Assembly (NCBI GenBank): GCA_937921835.1
Contig: CAKZVG010000070.1
Span: 1-6,417, forward strand
DNA length: 6,417 nucleotides
Direction: 5' to 3'
Source: an uncultured Bryobacteraceae bacterium
GTDB lineage: Bacteria > Acidobacteriota > Terriglobia > Bryobacterales > Bryobacteraceae
Each line of letters starts with the position of its first letter. The stretch's first letter is position 1. A model generated the notes under the pieces. That model was not told the origin of the DNA, ran no database searches, and saw only the letters and a list, made by a program, of their open reading frames with translations. Positions 1 to 6,417 of this stretch are shown one piece after another. Position numbers and translations under genes: made by a program.

Positions 1-381
1 GGCGGCGCTGCACTCCTTCACAAACCGTGACATCGACTTGGAAAGGTGATCGAGGACGCTGCTCCACTCCTGAAGATGGCGTTCGCCGCCAGGCGTGAGT
101 TCGTAAACCCGGCGCGCGGGGCCACCGGCGCCGGCGTCCCAACGCGAGACCACATTGCCGGCGGTTTCAAGCTGGCGCAGAACGCGGTAGAGGGCGGCGC
201 GCTCGATTTCGGCGTCGGTGAGGGCGCAGGCGCGCATTCCGGCGGCCAGATCGTAGCCGTATGAGCGGCCTTTCTTCTTGAGCAGCAGCAGCACCAGGGG
301 CTCGACGAAACGGTACAGGTTGCCCATGGCGCAAGTGCAAGGGTGTTTGCCGCCATGGCGGCGGCAGATCCGCTGGGGCAA
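1..381 (-). CDS. PadR-family transcriptional regulator, C-terminus cut by window edge
   Basis: A winged-helix DNA-binding regulator of the PadR type, probably a small cytoplasmic dimeric repressor. 127 codons are visible with no stop before the window edge, so a few C-terminal residues are missing. From a TTG start at 381, residues 20-35 (GNLYRFVEPLVLLLLK) are the first helix, GYDL at 42-45 is the family signature, about 60-77 (ERAALYRVLRQLETAGNV) is the recognition helix, and 78-96 with GGPARRVYELT form the wing. Start choice: TTG at 381 has AGGAGG (388-393) six bases upstream, and the frame is closed by a stop at 403-405. ATG at 327 is the alternative but has no visible ribosome binding site. 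The longer form adds C6, H9, H13, C15 and C17, a possible metal site. It is divergent from rpiB. Its target is unknown and may lie beyond position 1. The family call is firm; start and function are less so. Confidence 0.85.
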   Translation of the reverse strand, partial: MPQRICRRHGGKHPCTCAMGNLYRFVEPLVLLLLKKKGRSYGYDLAAGMRACALTDAEIERAALYRVLRQLETAGNVVSRWDAGAGGPARRVYELTPGGERHLQEWSSVLDHLSKSMSRFVKECSAA

Positions 382-418
382 ACGTGGCCTCCTACAACGT
401 TCCTACGGCCACGTTAGC
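378..418. promoter_or_regulatory. Nested inverted repeat, candidate operator or RBS-masking hairpin
   Basis: AACGTGGCC at 381-389 is perfectly inverted at 407-415 (GGCCACGTT); with one mismatch the arms extend to 12 bp (378-389 and 407-418). The 17-bp spacer is TCCTAC, AACGT, TCCTAC, a 6-bp direct repeat (390-395, 401-406) around a core that repeats the outer motif and forms the palindrome AACGTT (396-401). It covers the likely -10, Shine-Dalgarno and first start-codon base of the PadR gene. Two roles fit: a DNA operator for the PadR dimer, or a transcript hairpin hiding the ribosome binding site. It does not match the classical ATGT-N8-ACAT PadR box exactly. Confidence 0.5.
388..393 (-). promoter_or_regulatory. 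Shine-Dalgarno site deciding the PadR start
   Basis: On the minus strand this reads AGGAGG, a consensus ribosome binding site, six bases before an in-frame TTG at 381. It is the main reason for preferring the TTG over the ATG at 327, which has no such site. Its last two G residues lie inside the right-hand arm of the 381-415 inverted repeat as read in the transcript. Confidence 0.6.
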
Positions 419-439
419 ACCGCCGGGAATTGGTTGCAA
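411..439 (-). promoter_or_regulatory. Candidate promoter of the PadR gene
   Basis: Read on the minus strand, TTGCAA (434-439, four of six matches to the -35 consensus) is followed after 17 bases by TAACGT (411-416). The latter is a weak -10 with three of six matches, but it carries an extended -10 TG one base before it. Transcription would start near 404, leaving a leader of about 23 bases before the TTG at 381. The -10 overlaps one arm of the dyad, as expected for an autorepressed promoter. This is consensus matching only, and promoter rules in this organism are unknown. Confidence 0.3.
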
Positions 440-453
440 GTCACATCTATCGA

Positions 454-468
454 GCGGCGAACCGCCGC
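454..468. repeat. Short GC-rich hairpin in the divergent intergenic region
   Basis: GCGGCG (454-459) and its reverse complement CGCCGC (463-468) flank a three-base loop AAC. No T-run follows on either strand, so it is not a convincing terminator. It lies between the divergent PadR gene and rpiB and may be structural or chance in GC-rich DNA. Confidence 0.3.
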
Positions 469-501
469 CTGACCGGCGCGCCAGTGCCGCAAAAGAGCGC
501 G

Positions 502-510
502 TGTTAAAAT
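502..510 (+). promoter_or_regulatory. Candidate extended -10 for the rpiB operon
   Basis: TGTTAAAAT contains TAAAAT (505-510), a five-of-six match to the -10 consensus, with the extended -10 TG at 502-503. No good -35 lies 16-18 bases upstream. If used, transcription would begin near 517, only about four bases before the rpiB ATG at 521, giving an almost leaderless message. That would exclude the GAGG at 511-514 from the mRNA, so the two signals compete as explanations. Confidence 0.3.
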
Positions 511-520
511 GAGGTTTCCC

Positions 521-966
521 ATGAAAATCGCCATAGGCGCCGATCACGCCGGATTCCTCCTGAAAGAGCGTTTGCGGGAGCGTCTGCTCGCCGCCGGACA
601 CGAGGTGACCGATCACGGCACCCAACGCGCGGAGTCGACCGACTATCCGGACTACGCGGAGAAAGTCGCGCGGGACGTCGCGGCCGGCCGGGCCGACAAA
701 GGCATCCTGGTCTGTTCGACCGGCGTGGGCATGTGCATCGCCGCCAACAAGGTTCGCGGCGTGCGCGCCGCGCTGGGCGTAAACGCCGAACAGGTGGCCC
801 TGACCCGCGCCCACAACGACGCGAACGTGTTGACGCTGGGCGCCCGCATGACCGGCGAAAAGACCGCGGGCGAACTGGTGGAGGTCTTCCTCGGAACCGC
901 TTTCGACGGCGGGCGCCACGCGCGGCGGGTGGAGAAAATCATGAATCTGGAAAAAGAGGACGCCCG

Positions 967-970
<4 letters not shown>
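521..970 (+). CDS. rpiB: Ribose-5-phosphate isomerase B
   Basis: Interconverts ribose 5-phosphate and ribulose 5-phosphate in the non-oxidative pentose phosphate pathway, in the cytoplasm as a dimer or tetramer of a Rossmann-like fold. The 149 residues equal the length of E. coli RpiB. Visible signatures are the N-terminal [10 protein letters not shown] with D8 and H9, the catalytic cysteine C65 in CSTGVGM with T67 in the anion-hole loop, NK at 76-77, H98-N99 in AHNDANVL, and R132-H133 in GGRHARRV. The cysteine argues for RpiB/LacAB-type chemistry; a related allose-6-phosphate isomerase role cannot be excluded. Start at 521 is chosen because GAGG (511-514) sits six bases upstream and the product then begins [11 protein letters not shown]; an in-frame ATG at 509 would add an atypical MRFP. 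The stop overlaps the glyA start by four bases (ATGA), so the two are translationally coupled. Confidence 0.95.
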
Positions 971-2247
<1,277 letters not shown>

Positions 2248-2251
2248 GAAC

Positions 2252-3415
2252 ATGCCGCTTCGCATCGCCATCGACGCCCGTCATATCCGCGGATTCGGCG
2301 TCGGGACCTACATCCGGAACCTGGTGCGGGCGCTGGCGAGAATCGATGCGGAGAACCGCTACATCCTGGCCGCGCGCCGCGCGGACCTGCACGAGTTGCC
2401 CCAACTGCCGGCGAACTTCGAGACCGTAATTTACGACCGGCCCGACACCGATCCCGCCGACCACCTGCTGTTCCCGCTTTTCCTTCGCAAGCTCTCGGCG
2501 GACCTCTTCCACATTCCTCTGAGCGCGGTGCCGCTGCTGATGCCGCGGCCGTACGTCGTCACGCTGCACGACATGAGCACGCTGCTCTACCGCGACCGCT
2601 CCGGCTGGCGCAACGACCTGCTGGCCTACCGCTTCCGGCGCGGCCTGATGCGCGCCGGCCGCGTCATCGCCGTCTCCGACGCCACCCGCCGCGACGTCGA
2701 AAACCTGCTGAACATCCCGCCCGAGCGCATTCAACTGATCTACAACGCGCCCGATCCACGTTTTGAGGAGTACCGCCGCGCCCGCGGGGAGAACTCCGAG
2801 GAAGCGGCCGAGAAGCGCCGCAGCATCCTGGAACGCTACCAGATCAGCCCGCCGTTTCTGCTCTATCCGGGAATGATCCGGCCCCAGAAGAACATCCCGC
2901 GGCTGGTGGAAGGCTTCGCGTATTTGCGCAGCGAGCTGGACGATCATCCGGTCTACCGCGACCTCAAACTGATCATCATCGGCGACGAGATCTCGCGCTA
3001 TCCGGCGCTGCGGCGCACGGTGATCCAGACCCGCGTCGAGCACGCGGTGCGCTTTCTCGGCTTCGTTCCGTTCGACACGCTGCGGGTCTTCTATGAGACC
3101 GCCGCCGCGTTCGTGTTCCCCTCGCTCTATGAGGGCTTCGGCCTGCCGCCGCTCGAGGCCATGGCGTCCGGGACCCCGGTGGTGGCCTCCAACGTGAGTT
3201 CGCTCCCGGAGGTGGTGGGCGACGCCGCGGTCATCGTGAACCCCGAGAACGTCTTCGATATCGCTCGCGGAATCCGCGAAATCCTGCTGGACGAGGACCT
3301 GCGGCGCCGGCTGGTCGAGCGCGGCTTCGAACAGGTGCGGCGCTTCAGTTGGGACAGCACCGCGCGCGCGGTGCTCACAACCTACCGCGAGGTGGCCGCG
3401 GCCGGCAAGGGGTGA
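2252..3415 (+). CDS. GT4-family glycosyltransferase
   Basis: A retaining GT-B glycosyltransferase of family 4 (glycosyl transferases group 1), 387 residues, the normal size. It would move a sugar from a nucleotide donor to an unknown acceptor, cytoplasmic or membrane-associated; no signal peptide or transmembrane helix is visible. The N-terminal acceptor domain starts IAIDARHIRGFGVGTYIRNLVRAL (5-28) with the glycine-rich GVGTY loop, and contains TLHD (H106) and VIAVSDATRRDV (138-149). The C-terminal donor domain has YPGMIRPQKNIPRLVEG (R210, K213 contacting donor phosphates) and SLYEGFGLPPLEAMASGTPV with the EX7E pair E294/E302. Such N-termini are common in mannosyl- and rhamnosyltransferase-like enzymes of polysaccharide assembly, but donor and acceptor cannot be assigned. 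ATG is four bases after the glyA stop with only a weak TGAGA upstream, suggesting coupled translation. A perfect 20-bp palindrome lies near its end (3356-3375). Confidence 0.92.
   Translation: MPLRIAIDARHIRGFGVGTYIRNLVRALARIDAENRYILAARRADLHELPQLPANFETVIYDRPDTDPADHLLFPLFLRKLSADLFHIPLSAVPLLMPRPYVVTLHDMSTLLYRDRSGWRNDLLAYRFRRGLMRAGRVIAVSDATRRDVENLLNIPPERIQLIYNAPDPRFEEYRRARGENSEEAAEKRRSILERYQISPPFLLYPGMIRPQKNIPRLVEGFAYLRSELDDHPVYRDLKLIIIGDEISRYPALRRTVIQTRVEHAVRFLGFVPFDTLRVFYETAAAFVFPSLYEGFGLPPLEAMASGTPVVASNVSSLPEVVGDAAVIVNPENVFDIARGIREILLDEDLRRRLVERGFEQVRRFSWDSTARAVLTTYREVAAAGKG
3356..3375. repeat. Perfect 20-bp palindrome with a (CG)5 core
   Basis: AGCACCGCGC is followed directly by its reverse complement, giving a 20-bp perfect palindrome inside the 3' end of the glycosyltransferase gene (codons for STARAV). 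In RNA it can form an eight-pair stem with a GCGC loop; as DNA the alternating CG run favours cruciform or Z-form. It lies 38 bases before the end of that gene. It has no T-run, so it is not a canonical terminator. Confidence 0.6.
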
Positions 3416-3420
3416 GAGGG

Positions 3421-3448
3421 ACCCCGGCCCGCGCCGCGCCCTGGGGGT
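3421..3448. terminator. Weak hairpin in the convergent gene junction
   Basis: The 36 bases between the two convergent stop codons hold ACCCC-GGC (3421-3428) that can pair with GCC (3438-3440) and GGGGT (3444-3448) across a three-base bulge. The same ACCCC can instead pair with GGGGT at 3409-3413, at the end of the glycosyltransferase gene. Neither hairpin is followed by a T-run on either strand, so an intrinsic terminator is only weakly supported; a factor-dependent end is as likely. Confidence 0.2.
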
Positions 3449-3451
3449 GAA

Positions 3452-4996
3452 TCACCGGCTGCGCCCGTCGCGCTGGATTGTTTCCAGCAGACGGCTCAGC
3501 CGGGCTACGATCCCGGGCTGCTCCGCGTAGCGGTTCCGCGTTTCGCGCGGGTCCTCGCGCAGGTTGTAGAGCTGTCCCTTGGGCCCGCCGCCCGCCTCGA
3601 CCTTGCGCGGAGTGGAGAAGCCGCCCGAGCCTCGGCTGGGAATCAGCTTCCAGTCGCCCTGGCGCACCACGAACTCGCCGTGCAGCGAATGGCTGATCAC
3701 GTGATCCCGCACCGGCTTGCCCTCGACCAGCGCGGGCAGCAGGTTGAAGCTGTCCTCGCCCGCGTCGCGCGGCAGCGGCGTGCCGGCGATGGCGGCGCAG
3801 GTGGCGGGCAAGTCGGTGAGGCAGATCAGCGCATCGCTCACCCCGCCCGGCCGGATGCGCCCCGGCCAGCGCGCCAGGAACGGGACGCGGTGGCCGCCTT
3901 CCCAGACGTCGGCTTTCGTCCCGCGCATCCAGGCGTTGCTCTGGTGACCGTACTTCTTCACATACTCGCCGCGCGGCGTCGTCTTGCCTCCCGCCACGTC
4001 GTCAGCTTCCTCGAAATCCCACCAGTGCCACAGGCCGCCGTTGTCGCTTGCGAACATCACCAGCGTGTTGCCGGCGGCGCCGGTTTCCTCGAGCGCCGCC
4101 AGCACCTCACCCACCGCGGCGTCCATCTCCGCCACGAAGTCGCCGTACTTGCCCGCCTTGCTGCGCCCCTCGAATTCGCGGTTGGGGACCACCGGCAGGT
4201 GCGGCGAGGAGAACGCCAGGTACAGGAAGAACGGGTTCTTCGCGCCCTTGCGCCCGCGGAGGAACTCGCAAGCCTTGCGCGCCGAAACCGGCACCACGTC
4301 TTCGAGCTTGAAGTCCCTGGTCCGCACGCCGGGCACCTGGTTCATGTACAAATCCCGGTCCTGGGGCGTGCGCACGTCCGGGATGCCCACGGTGCGGCGG
4401 TTCTCGATGAAGCAGTACGGGGACATGTCAAGCGACGCCGAGATGCCGTAGTACCAGTCGAAGCCCGCGCTCAGCGGACCGCCGCCCACCGGACGGCGGA
4501 AGTCGACCTCGTAACCCGGGCGGAAACCCTCGCCCGCGCCGCGCATCCCCACCGGCGTGCCGTCGAGGTTGGTCCACTGCATGCCGAGGTGCCACTTGCC
4601 CACGCAGGCGGTCGCGTAACCGCGCTGCTTCAACAGCGACGCCGCCGTCACGCGCCCGGGCTCGATGAGCGGCGGGTCGAAGCCGTCGAGCACGCCGCTC
4701 TTCAGGCGCGTCCGCCAGCAATAGCGGCCCGTGAGCAGGCCGTAGCGGGTCGGCGTGCAAACCGCCGAGGGCGTGTGCGCATCGGTGAAGCGGACGCCCT
4801 GCGACGCCAGGCGGTCCAGGTTCGGCGTGGCGATTTTCGACTCGCGGTTGTAGCAGCTCAGGTCGCCCCAGCCGAGGTCGTCGGCGAGGATGAACACGAT
4901 GTTGGGCGGCGCGGAAGCGGCTCCCGCTCCGCGCGCCAGCGCGGCGCCCGCCAGTCCCGAAAGGAAGCGCCGCCGGTTACTCGATGACAAATTCAT
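3452..4996 (-). CDS. Tat-exported Cys-type sulfatase (arylsulfatase A family)
   Basis: A type I (S1, formylglycine-dependent) sulfatase that hydrolyses sulfate esters, likely in the periplasm. Numbered from ATG 4996 (514 residues): a Tat-like signal NRRRFL at 7-12, hydrophobic stretch and likely cleavage after about 29 (AASA). The metal-binding aspartates are D39-D40 in FILADDLGWGD. The formylglycine motif is CTPTR with C80 and R84 in AVCTPTRYGLLTGRY. GKWHLG gives K134 and H136, SPH gives H266, SDNGG gives D318-N319, and GTKADVWEGG gives K361. The catalytic set is complete and the length is normal. ATG 5017 is an alternative start adding seven residues; a GAGGAGG lies 15 bases before it, rather far, and neither start has an ideal ribosome binding site. 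The gene overlaps the end of the upstream rhamnosidase by 20 (or 41) bases, implying coupling and a shared role. Substrate is unknown; a sulfated glycan is inferred from the neighbour. Confidence 0.93.
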   Translation of the reverse strand: MNLSSSNRRRFLSGLAGAALARGAGAASAPPNIVFILADDLGWGDLSCYNRESKIATPNLDRLASQGVRFTDAHTPSAVCTPTRYGLLTGRYCWRTRLKSGVLDGFDPPLIEPGRVTAASLLKQRGYATACVGKWHLGMQWTNLDGTPVGMRGAGEGFRPGYEVDFRRPVGGGPLSAGFDWYYGISASLDMSPYCFIENRRTVGIPDVRTPQDRDLYMNQVPGVRTRDFKLEDVVPVSARKACEFLRGRKGAKNPFFLYLAFSSPHLPVVPNREFEGRSKAGKYGDFVAEMDAAVGEVLAALEETGAAGNTLVMFASDNGGLWHWWDFEEADDVAGGKTTPRGEYVKKYGHQSNAWMRGTKADVWEGGHRVPFLARWPGRIRPGGVSDALICLTDLPATCAAIAGTPLPRDAGEDSFNLLPALVEGKPVRDHVISHSLHGEFVVRQGDWKLIPSRGSGGFSTPRKVEAGGGPKGQLYNLREDPRETRNRYAEQPGIVARLSRLLETIQRDGRSR

Positions 4997-6417
4997 AATC
5001 GCCCGATCCGATCTCATACACGCTCGCGCCGGCCTCCTCGCGAAGAAACCGCACGCCTTCGGCCTGCGACGCCGGCTTGCCGCCCTCGCTGGCCTTTCCC
5101 TTTGGCAGGTAGACCGCCGCCGAAGTGTTCGCGGGCGCCGTCACGCGCAGCGTGAAACGGCCGCCCTCGCGCCGCCAGGCGCTGCGGATGGGCCCGTACA
5201 TCGACCGGTACTCGCTGCGCACCCAATCCAGTCCCGCCACCGGGTAGGGCCGGATGGTGCTGCGCCGGAACGCGGGCGCTTGCGGGTCCACCCGGATTCC
5301 GCCCAGATACTTCGCGAACCAACTGCTCGCCGATCCCATCATGGGATGGTTGTGCGAATTCATGGAGCCGCCGGTGAGATGCTCCCAGCGCTCCCACACC
5401 GTGGTCGCGCCGTTGGCCAGCATGAAGCCCCAGCTTGGATAGGTTTCCTGCGTGGCGATGCGCCAGGCGAGGTCCACGCGTCCGTGTTCGGTGAGCACTT
5501 CGAGCAGGTACTTGGTGCACAGATTTCCGGTGGTGAGATGGAAGCCGTGTTTCCCGACATCCTTCACCAGGCTGTCCAGCACGCGCGCCACGCGCTCCTC
5601 CGGCACCAGCTTGAGGAACAGCGCGAAGGAGTTGCACGCCTGGTTGTTGGCGCCGTATCCGCCCGCGGCTTCGTTCCAGTACTTGCGGTTGAACGCCTCC
5701 GCCACGCGCGCGGCCAGCTTCGCGTAGGCCGCCTGTTCCGCTTTTTTGCCCAGCACGCCCGCCATTTCCGAAAGCAGGCGCGAGCAGTAGTAGAGATAGC
5801 CGGTGGACATGAACTCCAGCGGCGTTTGCCGCGAAACGGCGCCGCCTCCCACGCTTCCCGAGACGCTGAAGGCAGCCGGAGGCGACCAGTCTCCCCAGGA
5901 ACCGTATTGCACGATCAAGCCGTCGGAACGAGTCACCAGGTAATCGACCCAGGCCTTGAAGCCGTTGAAGTGCCGCGCCATGACGCGCGTGTCGCCGTAG
6001 TGATCGTAGAGGTGCCAGGCGAGCAGCAGGTAACTGGCCGAGACCGGATCGGCCGGCCGCTTGCCCCACTTGAAAGGAGCGGTGTCGGCGATGGCGCCCG
6101 CGGCGTCCTGGGTATCGGCCACGTCGTCGAGGAACTTGTCATAGAAGCGCGCCAGGCGGAAGTTGTACAGCGCCTGCTCGATGCGCACGGTCATGTCGTT
6201 CAGCCAGCCCATGCGTTCGTCGCGCTGCGGGCAATCGGTGGGGATGCCGTGCAGATTGCTCGCCTCCGTCCACCAGACCATCCTCTGGATCCGGTTGATC
6301 AGCTCGTGGCTCGATTCGAACGCGCCGTTGGGTTCCACCCCCGACCGCACCACCTTCACCGCGATGCTGTCGAGCGTGGGCGCGCCGGGGAAGCCCTCCA
6401 CCTGAACATAGCGGAAT
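4977..6417 (-). CDS. GH78 alpha-L-rhamnosidase, N-terminus cut by window edge
   Basis: Inverting glycoside hydrolase that releases terminal alpha-L-rhamnose from glycosides or polysaccharides. The frame stays open to the window edge: 479 residues are visible and the usual 900-1100 residue protein implies that over half, including any signal peptide, lies outside. Counting from the first visible codon (FRYVQVEGFPG, the end of the beta-sandwich domain), the (alpha/alpha)6 catalytic domain runs about 35-375. It carries the family motif NLHGIPTDCPQRDERMGWLND (D61, D66, E67, D74), the likely general acid being E67, and GATTVWERW with E342, the likely base, followed by SMNSHNHPMMG. The C-terminal beta domain is about 376-479. 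The usual GWLGD reads GWLND here, but its aspartate is kept. A GTG at 6401 is only an internal valine, since family-conserved sequence continues before it. It precedes and overlaps the sulfatase gene. Confidence 0.94.
   Translation of the reverse strand, partial: FRYVQVEGFPGAPTLDSIAVKVVRSGVEPNGAFESSHELINRIQRMVWWTEASNLHGIPTDCPQRDERMGWLNDMTVRIEQALYNFRLARFYDKFLDDVADTQDAAGAIADTAPFKWGKRPADPVSASYLLLAWHLYDHYGDTRVMARHFNGFKAWVDYLVTRSDGLIVQYGSWGDWSPPAAFSVSGSVGGGAVSRQTPLEFMSTGYLYYCSRLLSEMAGVLGKKAEQAAYAKLAARVAEAFNRKYWNEAAGGYGANNQACNSFALFLKLVPEERVARVLDSLVKDVGKHGFHLTTGNLCTKYLLEVLTEHGRVDLAWRIATQETYPSWGFMLANGATTVWERWEHLTGGSMNSHNHPMMGSASSWFAKYLGGIRVDPQAPAFRRSTIRPYPVAGLDWVRSEYRSMYGPIRSAWRREGGRFTLRVTAPANTSAAVYLPKGKASEGGKPASQAEGVRFLREEAGASVYEIGSGDYEFVIE

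Noticed and set aside
18..356. 112-codon minus-strand frame beginning at ATG 356
   Set aside because: It is out of frame with the PadR product and contains a Cys/Ser/Pro-rich nonsense translation; the other frame gives a clear winged helix.
475..482. GGCGCGCC 8-bp palindrome upstream of rpiB
   Set aside because: Short GC palindromes are expected in DNA of this composition, and nothing around it suggests a site.
509..520. Upstream ATG adding MRFP to RpiB
   Set aside because: The Shine-Dalgarno GAGG would then lie inside the coding sequence, and the family starts at [11 protein letters not shown].
733..966. Possible N-terminal extension of glyA into rpiB
   Set aside because: The 78 extra codons are Arg-rich shadow of rpiB. 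The SHMT fold begins at 967, which has its own ribosome site and the typical ATGA overlap.
3680..4987. 435-codon open frame on the plus strand across the sulfatase gene
   Set aside because: The translation is Arg/Ala/His/Val-rich with no motif, while the opposite strand encodes a sulfatase with every catalytic motif intact.
5333..5347. Inverted repeat ATCCCAT / ATGGGAT with one-base spacer
   Set aside because: It encodes the conserved HPMMG stretch of GH78 and has no loop; coding constraint and chance explain it.
6399..6401. GTG as the start of the rhamnosidase
   Set aside because: The frame remains open to the window edge and reads FRYVQV before it, a conserved internal GH78 stretch, so the codon is an internal valine.

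Overview
The window is GC-rich, gene-dense bacterial chromosomal DNA with one partial gene at each edge and four complete genes between. The sequence gives no direct taxonomic marker. High GC, a Tat-type sulfatase next to a family-78 rhamnosidase, and an rpiB-glyA pair with a divergent PadR-type regulator suggest an Acidobacteriota-like soil bacterium (Solibacter/Bryobacterales style). That placement is an inference from gene content and was not tested by alignment.

Layout. At the left edge a PadR-family regulator is transcribed leftward and leaves the window before its stop codon. Its best start is a TTG at 381 with a strong Shine-Dalgarno sequence, which adds an 18-residue Cys/His-rich N-terminus that the obvious ATG at 327 would miss. 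A 139-bp divergent intergenic region follows. It carries an elaborate dyad symmetry (two 9-bp perfect inverted arms enclosing a 6-bp direct repeat) lying over the regulator's putative -10, ribosome binding site and start codon. Rightward from 521 runs a compact operon: rpiB (ribose-5-phosphate isomerase B), glyA (serine hydroxymethyltransferase, 4-base ATGA overlap) and a GT4-family glycosyltransferase starting 4 bases after glyA. The last gene ends at 3415 and meets, tail to tail across 36 bp, a leftward pair: a GH78 alpha-L-rhamnosidase entering from the right edge and an exported Cys-type sulfatase whose start overlaps the rhamnosidase's end.

How the genes work together. rpiB and glyA are central-metabolism enzymes (pentose phosphate interconversion; serine/glycine and one-carbon metabolism). 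The glycosyltransferase is co-transcribed with them by spacing, but its substrate cannot be read from sequence. The rhamnosidase-sulfatase pair is catabolic and looks like part of a locus for breaking down a rhamnose-containing, possibly sulfated, glycan outside the cytoplasm. No mobile element, CRISPR array, tRNA or rRNA was seen. The parts most worth a second look are the PadR N-terminal extension with its nested dyad, and the overlapping rhamnosidase-sulfatase gene pair.
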